Below are positions 1 to 8,205 of a DNA stretch of 64,000 nucleotides, piece by piece. Under the pieces are notes generated by a model that saw only the letters and a program-made list of their open reading frames with translations, made no database searches and had not been told where the DNA came from. This DNA is from Roseivivax jejudonensis (GTDB lineage: Bacteria > Pseudomonadota > Alphaproteobacteria > Rhodobacterales > Rhodobacteraceae), in contig NZ_FWFK01000002.1 of the NCBI RefSeq assembly GCF_900172265.1, positions 186,001 to 250,000 on the forward strand, written 5' to 3'. How positions within the stretch are numbered: position 1 is the stretch's first letter; the number at the start of each line of letters is the position of its first letter. The position numbers and the translations under genes are program-made.

Positions 1-213
1 ACGGCCGGGCAGGCTGTCGTCGGTCGCATCCTCGAGCCCCGCGGTGTCGATCACGGTGAAGTTCAGGTCGCCCAGGCGCCCCTCGCCCTCGCGCAGGTCG
101 CGCGTCACGCCCGGCTGGTCGTCGACGAGCGCGAGCCGCTTTCCGACGAGCCGGTTGAACAGCGTCGACTTGCCCACGTTGGGTCGGCCGACGATGGCGA
201 GGGTGAAGGACAT
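1..213 (-). CDS. der: GTPase Der (EngA), N-terminal part, cut by the window edge
   Basis: Reading the minus strand from the ATG at 213 gives 71 codons of an Era-like GTP-binding domain. The P-loop GRPNVGKST lies at residues 9-17, the switch I segment with PGVTRD at 34-39 and the G3 motif DTAG at 56-59. This is the first of the two tandem G domains of Der, an essential GTPase for 50S ribosomal subunit maturation. The rest lies beyond base 1. The gene follows the BamB-like gene on the same strand (79-base gap), the order yfgM-bamB-der known from many proteobacteria, which supports Der over the related Era or MnmE. Confidence 0.93.
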   Translation of the reverse strand, partial: MSFTLAIVGRPNVGKSTLFNRLVGKRLALVDDQPGVTRDLREGEGRLGDLNFTVIDTAGLEDATDDSLPGR

Positions 214-292
214 GGATGAAGGCTCCGGGTCGCTGCGAAGCGCCCCGTTACCCTATCGTGCCGCCGATGGAAAGAAGCCCTGCCCGACCGCG

Positions 293-1630
293 CTAGCGAT
301 AGGCCGCCAGCGCGCCGTCACCCGTCACGACATACAGCGTGCCGCCCGCAACGATCGGTTCGGTCGTGGCGCCGCCGTCGACCGGTACCTGCGCCGCGAG
401 ACGCCCGTCCGTCGGGGCGAAGCCGCGCAGCGCCCCGTCCGTAGAGGCCACCCACAACAGACCGCCGGCGAGGACGGGCCCGTGGTTCGCGACCGACTGG
501 TCGCGCCGGCGCGCCGGCCGGGCGACAGGCCGCCAGCCGGGCAGGTCCACGGCCCAGATCTGCGCGCCGGTGGCCCGATCAAGCCGCACGAGCTCATTTA
601 GATCGCTGACGAAGTAGACGGAATTGCCGACCACGGCCGGCCGGTCCAGCGCGCCCTTCTCGACGGTCCAGCGCGCCTCGCCGGTGGCCTGGTCGCGCGC
701 GGTGAAGCGGCCCGAGTGCGTGCCGATATAGACCGTGTCGCCGGCCAGGGTCGGATCGCCGGTGACGTCGTCGATGCGCGCCAGCACGCGCCCGCGGCGC
801 GACCCGGCGATGATCTCGCTCCAGACCGTGTCGCCGCCCTGGCGGAAGCGAGACTGGACGGTGCCGTCGCCGAAGGCGAACACCACGCGCTCGGGGCCGA
901 TGGCCGGCGCCGGCGCTCCGGCCACGTTGCCGACATCCGGCACGCCGTCGACGCGCCAGCGCACGCGGCCGTCGCGCGCCTCGATCGCCCAGCCGACGGA
1001 ATCACCCGACGTGATGTAGACGAGCCCGTCGCGGAAGCTCGGCGCGCCGGTCGCGGTGTCCTGCAGGTCCTGCCGCCACACCTCGCCGCCCTGCGCCGGA
1101 TCGAGCGCCACGAGCTCGCCGAAGCCGGAAGCCACGAACAGAAGTCCGCCGCCGAGCGCGAGGCCGCCGCCCTGTGCCTGGAACGCGGCGTCGCGCGCCG
1201 GGACGATCTGCCGTTGCCACAGCACCGCGCCGTTCGTCGACACGGCCGAGACGACGAAATCCGAGGACAGCGTATAGACGCGCGCGCCGTCAGTCACCGG
1301 ATCGGCGTTCAGGCGCTGGCGCTTCACATCGCCTTGCCCGATGTCGACGCTCCAGATCCGCTGCGGCGCCGACGACAGGGCCGCGTGATCGGTCCGGATG
1401 TGCGGGCTGACCGGGCTCTGCGTCCAAGCGCCGTTCTGAACGGGCGCCGGCAGGGCCGCGGGCGCAGCACGGTTGACCGGCGCCCCGGGGTCGCCGTCGC
1501 GGGTGTCGAGCACCTCGCGGATGCCCAGCCGTTCGCCCGGCAGGATGACTTCGCGCTCGCCGCAGGCGGCGAGCGCCGCGATACCCGCCAGCGCCGCCAG
1601 CCTCAGAACCTTCGACCCGTCCACGTTCAC
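293..1630 (-). CDS. bamB: Outer membrane assembly lipoprotein BamB-like, PQQ-type beta-propeller
   Basis: A 445-residue lipoprotein. The N-terminus has a hydrophobic signal ending in the lipobox LAAC (residues 20-23), so the mature protein starts at lipidated Cys23. The rest shows repeated blades with the PQQ-like signature of a hydrophobic-Trp pair (IWSVDIGQG, VLWQRQI, EVWRQDL, RVRWRVDG, EARWTVEKGA, QIWAVDLPG), consistent with an eight-bladed propeller. BamB scaffolds the BAM complex that inserts beta-barrel proteins into the outer membrane. Position between a YfgM-like gene and der is the canonical arrangement. The family also contains other PQQ-repeat lipoproteins, but the synteny makes BamB the best call. 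Confidence 0.85.
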   Translation of the reverse strand: MNVDGSKVLRLAALAGIAALAACGEREVILPGERLGIREVLDTRDGDPGAPVNRAAPAALPAPVQNGAWTQSPVSPHIRTDHAALSSAPQRIWSVDIGQGDVKRQRLNADPVTDGARVYTLSSDFVVSAVSTNGAVLWQRQIVPARDAAFQAQGGGLALGGGLLFVASGFGELVALDPAQGGEVWRQDLQDTATGAPSFRDGLVYITSGDSVGWAIEARDGRVRWRVDGVPDVGNVAGAPAPAIGPERVVFAFGDGTVQSRFRQGGDTVWSEIIAGSRRGRVLARIDDVTGDPTLAGDTVYIGTHSGRFTARDQATGEARWTVEKGALDRPAVVGNSVYFVSDLNELVRLDRATGAQIWAVDLPGWRPVARPARRRDQSVANHGPVLAGGLLWVASTDGALRGFAPTDGRLAAQVPVDGGATTEPIVAGGTLYVVTGDGALAAYR

Positions 1631-1704
1631 CTTCCGCGTCCCTGTTCCTGCCCGTCGCGTCGACCGGCGTTCGGCCCGGCCGGCGGATTGCCCGGATCCG
1701 GCGT

Positions 1705-2358
1705 TCAGGCGCCGTCCTCGATCGAGCCGCCGAGCGCCACAATCAACTGCGATGCGCGCAGGCGCAAGCCTTGGCTGGCCGCGGAATCCTGACGGATCGT
1801 CTGCAGCCGCTCGATCGCGGCCTCGGTGTCACCTGCCTCGATGTCGAGTAGCGCCAGCTGCTCCTCGGCCATCAGTTGCAGCGGCCCGCCCTGCGCCATC
1901 GCCTCGAAGCCGATGCGCCGCTCCTCGGCCGAGACGCCTTCGCGGGTCAGCGCCTTGTAGCTCGCGATCTGGCGGTAGACCGCCTCGGCCTGCATGTCGC
2001 CGACGGCGTTCAGCGTCTCGGCGACCACCGCGGGATCGGCGTCCTCGGCCGCGGCCTGCTCCGCCGCGCGCAGCATGGCGAGGATCGCCGCGGCGGATCC
2101 CTCCGGCGCCTCGATCGCGGCGAGATCGGCCGCGCGCGCCGCCGGTGTCTCGGCCTCCAGGGCTTCCAGCACCGCAGTGCCGAACGCGCGGGCGCGCTCC
2201 GTTTCCTGCGCGGCGCTCCATTCGCGCCACGCCGCACCGCCGACGATGCCGATGACGATCAGGACGGCGATCCAGCCGTAGCGGCGCAGATAGCCATAGA
2301 GGCGGTCGCGCCGGACCTCCTCGCTCACCTCGTCGATGAAACTGTCGGGATTGCTCAC
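1705..2358 (-). CDS. YfgM-like membrane-anchored TPR protein
   Basis: A 217-residue protein starting at a GTG (2358) preceded by an AAAGG ribosome site; the longer in-frame reading upstream lacks such a signal and starts in unlike sequence. Residues 1-28 are cytoplasmic and charged, 29-46 form one membrane helix, and the remainder is alanine-rich helical repeat of TPR type (TPR_21/YfgM class). YfgM-like proteins are ancillary periplasmic chaperones at the Sec translocon. The gene lies 74 bases upstream of the bamB-like gene and probably shares its transcript with it and der. Function here is inferred from family and neighbours. Confidence 0.8.
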   Translation of the reverse strand: MSNPDSFIDEVSEEVRRDRLYGYLRRYGWIAVLIVIGIVGGAAWREWSAAQETERARAFGTAVLEALEAETPAARAADLAAIEAPEGSAAAILAMLRAAEQAAAEDADPAVVAETLNAVGDMQAEAVYRQIASYKALTREGVSAEERRIGFEAMAQGGPLQLMAEEQLALLDIEAGDTEAAIERLQTIRQDSAASQGLRLRASQLIVALGGSIEDGA

Positions 2359-2621
2359 CCGCGCCCCCTTTCCTGTCCTGCCGGACGCTGCCGTTGCCGC
2401 TCCCTTATCGGACCGGGACTTGCCTGCCAAGCAGGCGCCGCGCGCGCCGGTTTCCGCCGCAAGCGTGCGATTTTCGCAATCCCGCCTTGAAGTCTGCGCA
2501 ACAGGCCCCAATCTGAACTACCGAGTTCAGTTTTTTCGTGCCATATGGTTCCAGCACCGGGAATGTTCTTGCGTTCCGCGACGGGTTCGCGGCAAGTGCG
2601 GAGGCGGACAGGAAGAATTCG

Positions 2622-3962
2622 ATGCGCGTATTTCCGCTTCTCCTCGCCGCGCTCGTCGCCGGCTTACTCTATCTTCTCGTGATCGAGCGCGACCGGGTGG
2701 TCGCGACGCTCGCCCCGGTGACGGCCGATCCTGCGCCGACCGAGAACGCGCCTGCCGACACGGCGGCGTCACCGGAGACCGACACCGCCGAAACCACCGA
2801 CCCCACGCCCGATGAACCCGCTGCCGATGGCACCGACGCCGTGCGTGTCATGGCCATGCGCAGCGTCGCGCAGGATATCGACAGCGCCGTCCTCGTCCGC
2901 GGCAAGACCGAGGCGCTGCGCGAAGTCGACGTGATGGTCGAGACGACGGGCAAGATCGTGTCGGACCCGCTGCGGCGCGGCACCTTCGTGTCCGAGGGCG
3001 ATGTCCTTTGCGAGCTCGACCCCGGAACCCGGCGCATCACGCTCGAGGAGGCGCGCGCGGCGCTTGCCGAGGCGCAGGCGAGCGTGCCCGAAGCCGAGGC
3101 GCGTGTGCCCGAGGCCGAGGCCCGCGTGGCCGAGGCCGAAGCTGCGCTGGAGGAGGCGGAGATCAATGCGACCGCCGCAAACGCGCTGTCTGGCTCGGGC
3201 TACGCGTCGGAGACGCGTGTGGCGCAGACGCGGGCCGCCGTGCGCGCCGCCGAGGCCGCAGTGTCCAGCGCGAAGGCCGGGCTCGAGGCCGCGCGATCCG
3301 GGCTCGAAAGCTCTGCCGCGCGCATCCGCTCGGCAGAGGCGGCGGTCGCACGCGCGGAGGACGAGATCGAGAAGCTGACCGTGCGCGCACCGTTCGACGG
3401 CCTGCTCGAAACCGACACGGCGGAACTCGGCGCGCTGATGCAGGCCGGCGGCATGGGCGGCGATCCCTGCGCGACGGTTCTGCAACTCGACCCGATCAAG
3501 CTCGTGGGCTTCGTTCCCGAAACCGCCGTCGCCCGCGTCGCCGTCGGCGCGCCGGCCGCGGCGCGCCTGACCGAAGGCGGCGAGGTGCAGGGCGAGGTCA
3601 CTTTCGTGTCGCGCCGTGCCGACGAAACGACGCGGACGTTCCGTGTCGAGATCCTCGTGGAGAATGACGACCTCGCGCTGTCGGCGGGCCAGACGGCCGA
3701 GATCCGCATCGCGAGCGACGGCGTCGCGGCGCATCTGGTGCCGCAATCGGCGCTCACGCTCGACGACGACGGCGCGCTCGGCGTGCGGCTGGTCGGCGAC
3801 GGCTCGACGGCCCGCTTCGCGCCGGTCGAGATCGTGCGCGACACGCCCGAGGGGCTCTGGGTGCTGGGCCTGCCCGAGACCGCAGACATCATCACGCTGG
3901 GACAGGAATACGTCACCGACGGCGTCGCGGTGGCGCCCTCGTTCGAGGACATCATCCAGTGA
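2622..3962 (+). CDS. RND efflux periplasmic adaptor (HlyD/MFP family)
   Basis: A 446-residue membrane fusion protein. An N-terminal hydrophobic anchor (about residues 3-20) is followed by an acidic Thr/Pro linker, a half lipoyl domain, a long alpha-hairpin (about 140-260) built from near-identical alanine/glutamate heptads such as VPEAEARVPEAEAR, the second lipoyl half (VRAPFDG) and beta-barrel/proximal domains. It would bridge the inner membrane pump encoded next to an outer membrane channel. ATG 2622 is chosen because an AGGAAG site lies just upstream and the anchor starts there. It overlaps the pump gene by four bases (GTGA), so the two are translationally coupled. No TolC-type channel gene is in the window. 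Confidence 0.9.
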   Translation: MRVFPLLLAALVAGLLYLLVIERDRVVATLAPVTADPAPTENAPADTAASPETDTAETTDPTPDEPAADGTDAVRVMAMRSVAQDIDSAVLVRGKTEALREVDVMVETTGKIVSDPLRRGTFVSEGDVLCELDPGTRRITLEEARAALAEAQASVPEAEARVPEAEARVAEAEAALEEAEINATAANALSGSGYASETRVAQTRAAVRAAEAAVSSAKAGLEAARSGLESSAARIRSAEAAVARAEDEIEKLTVRAPFDGLLETDTAELGALMQAGGMGGDPCATVLQLDPIKLVGFVPETAVARVAVGAPAAARLTEGGEVQGEVTFVSRRADETTRTFRVEILVENDDLALSAGQTAEIRIASDGVAAHLVPQSALTLDDDGALGVRLVGDGSTARFAPVEIVRDTPEGLWVLGLPETADIITLGQEYVTDGVAVAPSFEDIIQ

Positions 3963-6900
3963 CCGGGATCGTCGACTGGGCGGCCAGCCGGGCGCGGATG
4001 GTTCTGGCCTTCATCGTGCTGTCGCTTGTCGTCGGCACAACGGCCTATATCGCGCTGCCGAAGGAAGGCGAGCCGGACATCGAGATCCCGGCGTTGTTCG
4101 TGTCCGTTCCGTTCCCCGGCATCAGCGCCGAGGATTCCGAGCAGCTTCTCGTGCGTCCGATGGAAACCGAGATGCAGGATCTCGACGGGCTGAAGGAGAT
4201 GTCGGGCACCGCGGCCGAGAACTATGCCGGCCTCGCGCTCGAATTCGAGTTCGGCTGGGACAAGACCAAGGTCATGGCCGACGTGCGCGACGCCATGACG
4301 CGCGCCGAGGCCCAGTTTCCCGAGGGCGCCGAACAATACTCGATCAACGAGATCAATTTCTCGGAGTTTCCGATTGTCGTGGTCAACCTGACCGGCCCCG
4401 TGCCGGAGCGCACGATGGCGCGTGTCGCCAAGGATCTGCAGGACAGGATCGAGGGGCTCGACGCGGTGCTGCAGGCCGGTATCGCCGGCAATCGCGACGA
4501 GATGCTCGAGGTGCTGATCGACCCGCTCCGGCTCGAGAGCTACAACGTCACAGCGGCCGAGCTGATCAACGTCGTCCAGAACAACAACCAGTTGATCGCG
4601 GCCGGCGAGGTCGAGACCGCGCAGGGCGCCTTTGCGGTCAAGATCCCGTCCTCGTTCGACGAGGCGCGCGATGTCTACGACCTGCCGGTCAAGGTGAACG
4701 GGGACCGCGTCGTCACGCTCGGCGATCTCGCCACGATTAACCTGACCTTCGAGGACCGTACCGGAACGTCGCGCTTCAACGGCGAACGCTCGCTCGCCCT
4801 GCAGGTGGTGAAGCGCAAGGGTTACAACCTGATCGACACCGTCGACGAGGTCGAGCGGCTGGTCGCGGAGGCCGAGGCCGACTGGCCGGAAGAGCTGCAG
4901 GCGGCGGTGACCATCGGCACGTCGAACGACCAGTCGCGGCAAGTCGCCTCCATGATCAGCCAGTTGCAGGGCTCTGTTCTGACGGCCGTGGCGCTGGTGA
5001 TGATCGTGGTGCTGGCCGCGCTCGGCCTCCGGCCGGCGCTGCTTGTCGGGTTCGCGATCCCGACCTCGTTCCTGCTGTGCTTCGCGTTCCTCGCGCTGAT
5101 GGGTGTGTCGATCTCGAACATCGTGATGTTCGGACTGATCCTCGCTGTCGGCATGCTGGTCGACGGCGCGATCGTGGTCGTCGAGTACGCCGACAAGCGC
5201 ATCGCCGAGGGCGTCGGACCCATGCACGCCTATACCGACGCGGCCAAGCGCATGTTCTGGCCGGTCGTGTCCTCGACCGCGACGACGCTGTGCGCCTTTC
5301 TGCCGATGCTGTTCTGGCCCGGCGTTCCGGGCGAGTTCATGGGCATGCTGCCGGTGACGCTGATTTTCGTGCTGTCGGCGTCGTTGATTGTCGCGCTTGT
5401 CTACCTGCCGGTGATGGGCGGTGTCGTCGGCCGGCTGGAGCGGTGGCTCTCCGGAATGACCGGTGCGATCTCGCGGCTTCCGTTCCTTCTGAACCTCGCG
5501 CTCTTGCCGGTCTGCATCATCGCGATCGGGGCCGGCGCGGCGGGCATCCCGCTGCTGTTGCAGCTCGCCTCCGGCACCTACGCGGGCATCGACTCGGGTG
5601 ACATCTGGGGATCCGTCGTGCCCACCTTCGCCGGGATATTCATTCTGCTGCTGGGCGGGCTGATCCTCTTGGCCTTCGCGCTTGTGGGCGGGATGTTCCT
5701 CGTCCTGGCGCTCGCTGCGTTCTTCGGCCGGATCGGGCGCGGTGCGTCCGCGCTGCGGCGTCGGCTGACCGGCGGCGCCGGCGAGGACCGGATCAAGTCG
5801 GGCTACCGTCGTTCGCCATTCGGCCGGTTCATCGCGCTGATCGCAAAGAATCCGCTCGGGCCCATCGTGGCCGCCGGCGCGATCTTCGTCTTCGTCGGGA
5901 CGACGTTCATCTACTACGGCGAGAATCAGAACGGAGTGGAGTTCTTCGTCGAGAGCGAGCCGGAATTCGCCCTCGTCTACGTCCGCGCCCGCGGCAATCT
6001 GAGCCTCGAGGAGAAGGACGCACTGGTCCGGCGGGCCGAGGACATCGTGTTGGCCCATCCGGGCGTGCTGTCGGCGTTCGCCTTTGCCGGCGAAAGCGGG
6101 CTCGACAACAACACCGGCGGCGCGGAAGCGCCGAAGGACACGATCGGGCAGGTCCAGTTCGAGACGATCCCGTGGGAGGACCGGATCGGCGATCCGGCGC
6201 TCGACGGCGACGTGGTGATCGCCGAGCTGACCGACCAGCTCGATACGATCCCTGGGATCGAGACCGAAATCCTGAACCTCGCGCAGGGCCCGGCCGCCGC
6301 GAAGCCGCTGCACCTGCGGATCACCGGCCAGAACTGGGATGATCTGCTTGCCGTAACGACCGCGGCACGCGCGCGCTTCGACGACATTCCGGGCCTGCGG
6401 CTGGTGGAGGACACGCGGCCCCTGCCCGGCATCGACTGGCAGATCGACGTGGACGTGGAAAAGGCCGGACGCTACGGCGCCGACGTCGCAACCGTGGGCG
6501 CGATGGTGCAGTTGGTGACGCGCGGCATTCTCCTCGACACCATGCGGGTCGACACCTCGGACGAGGAGATCGACATCCGGGTGAGGCTGCCCGAAGAGGA
6601 TCGGCTTCTCTCGACGCTCGACACACTTCGGGTGCGCACGTCGGACGGTCTGGTGCCACTGTCGAACTTCGTGACCCGCCGGCCGGTCGATACGCTGGCG
6701 GAGATCAATCGTGTCGACCAGAAACGGCATTTCGACGTGAAGGCGGACGTGGCCCCCGGTCTCGCCAAGGCGGTGGACGCGGACGGCGCGATCGCCGCGA
6801 CCCTGCGCCTTGCGTCCGGGGGCGACGGAGGCGGCGGGCCGCGCATCGAGGGCCCGGACGGCAGCTACACGATCGTCTCGGCCGCCGAGGGGGTAACGCC

Positions 6901-7777
6901 TGGCTCGCTCGGCGCGGACCTCCGCGCCGGCGCGCTCTCGGTCGAGCCTGTGAACGCGAACGAGCGGATCGCCGTCCTGACCGAATGGCTCGAGGCGCAG
7001 GACCTGCCGGCCGGCATCGGCTGGGAATGGACGGGCGATCAGGAGGATCAGGCCGAGAGCACGGCGTTCCTCGGTCAGGCTTTCGGTGCCGCGCTCGGCC
7101 TGATGTTCATCATTCTGCTCGCGCAGTTCAATTCGATCTACAACGCCGGTCTCGTGCTGCTTGCCGTCGTCCTGTCGACCGCCGGCGTGCTGATCGGCAT
7201 GCTCGTCATGGGGCAGACCTTTTCGATCATCATGACAGGCACCGGCATCGTCGCGCTGGCCGGGATCGTGGTGAACAACAACATCGTGCTGATCGACACC
7301 TACCAGGAATACGAACGCTACATGCCGCGCGACGAGGCGGTGGTGCGCACGGCCGAGGACCGGATCCGCCCTGTCCTTCTGACCACGATCACGACGATGG
7401 CGGGCCTCGCGCCGATGATGTTCGGGCTCAGCCTCGATTTCTTCGGCGGCGGCTATACGATCGACAGCCCGACCGCGCTCTGGTGGAAACAGCTGGCGAC
7501 TGCCGTGGTGTTCGGCCTCGGCATCGCGACGGTCCTGACGCTTGTCTTCACGCCGGCCATGCTGGCCGCGCGCGTGTGGGTCGCGACCTACGCAACGTGG
7601 ATCGGCCGCGCGCTGTCGGCACTGTCGCTCGGCCGGGCCAGCCGCGCCGCGCAGGATTGGGCGGTGACCGCCCGCGCCCGCGACCTTCCGGCCCCGACGA
7701 TCATCTGGGACGACGAGGATGCCGGTCCGCGCCTCGAATCGACGGACACAATTCCGCCGCTGCGCGCCGCCGAGTGA
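3959..7777 (+). CDS. RND efflux permease, unusually long (1272 residues)
   Basis: Inner membrane pump of the AcrB/HAE type, driven by protons. It has an N-terminal helix, a large porter domain, a helix bundle (about 330-500), a second porter domain and a terminal bundle. The helix-4 signature reads GMLVDGAIVVVEY with Asp402 followed by Gly403 rather than the usual Asp-Asp pair. The helix-10 region reads GIVVNNNIVLID, without the lysine of AcrB. Between the two halves, residues about 500-610 contain extra hydrophobic segments not needed for the usual 12-helix plan, which accounts for part of the excess length over the usual 1000-1050. Start GTG at 3959 overlaps the adaptor stop. Substrate unknown. 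Confidence 0.9.
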   Translation: MTGIVDWAASRARMVLAFIVLSLVVGTTAYIALPKEGEPDIEIPALFVSVPFPGISAEDSEQLLVRPMETEMQDLDGLKEMSGTAAENYAGLALEFEFGWDKTKVMADVRDAMTRAEAQFPEGAEQYSINEINFSEFPIVVVNLTGPVPERTMARVAKDLQDRIEGLDAVLQAGIAGNRDEMLEVLIDPLRLESYNVTAAELINVVQNNNQLIAAGEVETAQGAFAVKIPSSFDEARDVYDLPVKVNGDRVVTLGDLATINLTFEDRTGTSRFNGERSLALQVVKRKGYNLIDTVDEVERLVAEAEADWPEELQAAVTIGTSNDQSRQVASMISQLQGSVLTAVALVMIVVLAALGLRPALLVGFAIPTSFLLCFAFLALMGVSISNIVMFGLILAVGMLVDGAIVVVEYADKRIAEGVGPMHAYTDAAKRMFWPVVSSTATTLCAFLPMLFWPGVPGEFMGMLPVTLIFVLSASLIVALVYLPVMGGVVGRLERWLSGMTGAISRLPFLLNLALLPVCIIAIGAGAAGIPLLLQLASGTYAGIDSGDIWGSVVPTFAGIFILLLGGLILLAFALVGGMFLVLALAAFFGRIGRGASALRRRLTGGAGEDRIKSGYRRSPFGRFIALIAKNPLGPIVAAGAIFVFVGTTFIYYGENQNGVEFFVESEPEFALVYVRARGNLSLEEKDALVRRAEDIVLAHPGVLSAFAFAGESGLDNNTGGAEAPKDTIGQVQFETIPWEDRIGDPALDGDVVIAELTDQLDTIPGIETEILNLAQGPAAAKPLHLRITGQNWDDLLAVTTAARARFDDIPGLRLVEDTRPLPGIDWQIDVDVEKAGRYGADVATVGAMVQLVTRGILLDTMRVDTSDEEIDIRVRLPEEDRLLSTLDTLRVRTSDGLVPLSNFVTRRPVDTLAEINRVDQKRHFDVKADVAPGLAKAVDADGAIAATLRLASGGDGGGGPRIEGPDGSYTIVSAAEGVTPGSLGADLRAGALSVEPVNANERIAVLTEWLEAQDLPAGIGWEWTGDQEDQAESTAFLGQAFGAALGLMFIILLAQFNSIYNAGLVLLAVVLSTAGVLIGMLVMGQTFSIIMTGTGIVALAGIVVNNNIVLIDTYQEYERYMPRDEAVVRTAEDRIRPVLLTTITTMAGLAPMMFGLSLDFFGGGYTIDSPTALWWKQLATAVVFGLGIATVLTLVFTPAMLAARVWVATYATWIGRALSALSLGRASRAAQDWAVTARARDLPAPTIIWDDEDAGPRLESTDTIPPLRAAE

Positions 7778-7869
7778 GCCCGGCCGCGGGCCGTCCGGGC
7801 GGGCTGTCGGCGACAATGCCTGCATGCCGCGGAGATTGTCCGTCGTTTCTCATCAAATGCGACTAAACC

Positions 7870-7898
7870 TTGGCGCAGCCGCCTGAAATCGCTAGTGT
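7870..7898 (+). promoter_or_regulatory. Possible promoter of the VPEID-CTERM gene
   Basis: TTGGCG (7870-7875) and TAGTGT (7893-7898) are separated by 17 bases and stand about 29 bases upstream of the ATG at 7927. This is only a pattern match to sigma-70-like hexamers. It is the best candidate in the 149-base gap after the RND operon. Confidence 0.3.
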
Positions 7899-7926
7899 CC
7901 CCATGGTTGGATTAGGGACGTGACAG

Positions 7927-8187
7927 ATGCTCAACACATTTTACAAAGCGCTTAGCGCCGTCGCCGTTTACGCGATGTTCACCGCACCGGCCCATGCGCA
8001 GTCCGCGGGCGGCTGGTATTCGTGGTTCCGCAGCTGGGTCGATGGTGCCGTCGGTGGTCGTACCTCCGGGCGCGAAGCCAACGCCGTGCCGGAAATCGAC
8101 GCATCGACCGGCCTGCTGACGCTCGCCGCCGTCGCGGCGGCTCTGGCGCTCGCCTACGAGATCAACCGCCGGCGCAAGTCCGCCTGA
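7927..8187 (+). CDS. VPEID-CTERM sorting-signal protein, tiny exosortase substrate
   Basis: An 86-residue protein of three parts. Residues 1-24 are a Sec signal peptide ending AHA. Residues 25-53 are a 29-residue mature segment with Trp30, Trp33 and Trp37. The C-terminal sorting tail has VPEID at 54-58, a membrane helix at about 62-77 and the basic end RRRKSA. This tripartite motif-helix-basic tail is the signature of PEP-CTERM-like substrates, and VPEID is the variant paired with the exosortase E/protease family. The exosortase gene lies 18 bases away on the opposite strand, tail to tail. If cut at the motif, only about 30 residues would be released or transferred; the role of that peptide is unknown. 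Confidence 0.88.
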   Translation: MLNTFYKALSAVAVYAMFTAPAHAQSAGGWYSWFRSWVDGAVGGRTSGREANAVPEIDASTGLLTLAAVAAALALAYEINRRRKSA

Positions 8188-8205
8188 GCGGATCCGGCGC
8201 GGGGC

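Noticed and set aside
3200-7825. A 1541-codon open frame on the minus strand opposite the RND genes
   Set aside because: It is the mirror of the real plus-strand genes in high-GC DNA: Arg/His/Asp-rich with no domain, no ribosome site and no conserved motif, whereas the plus strand encodes clear RND proteins.
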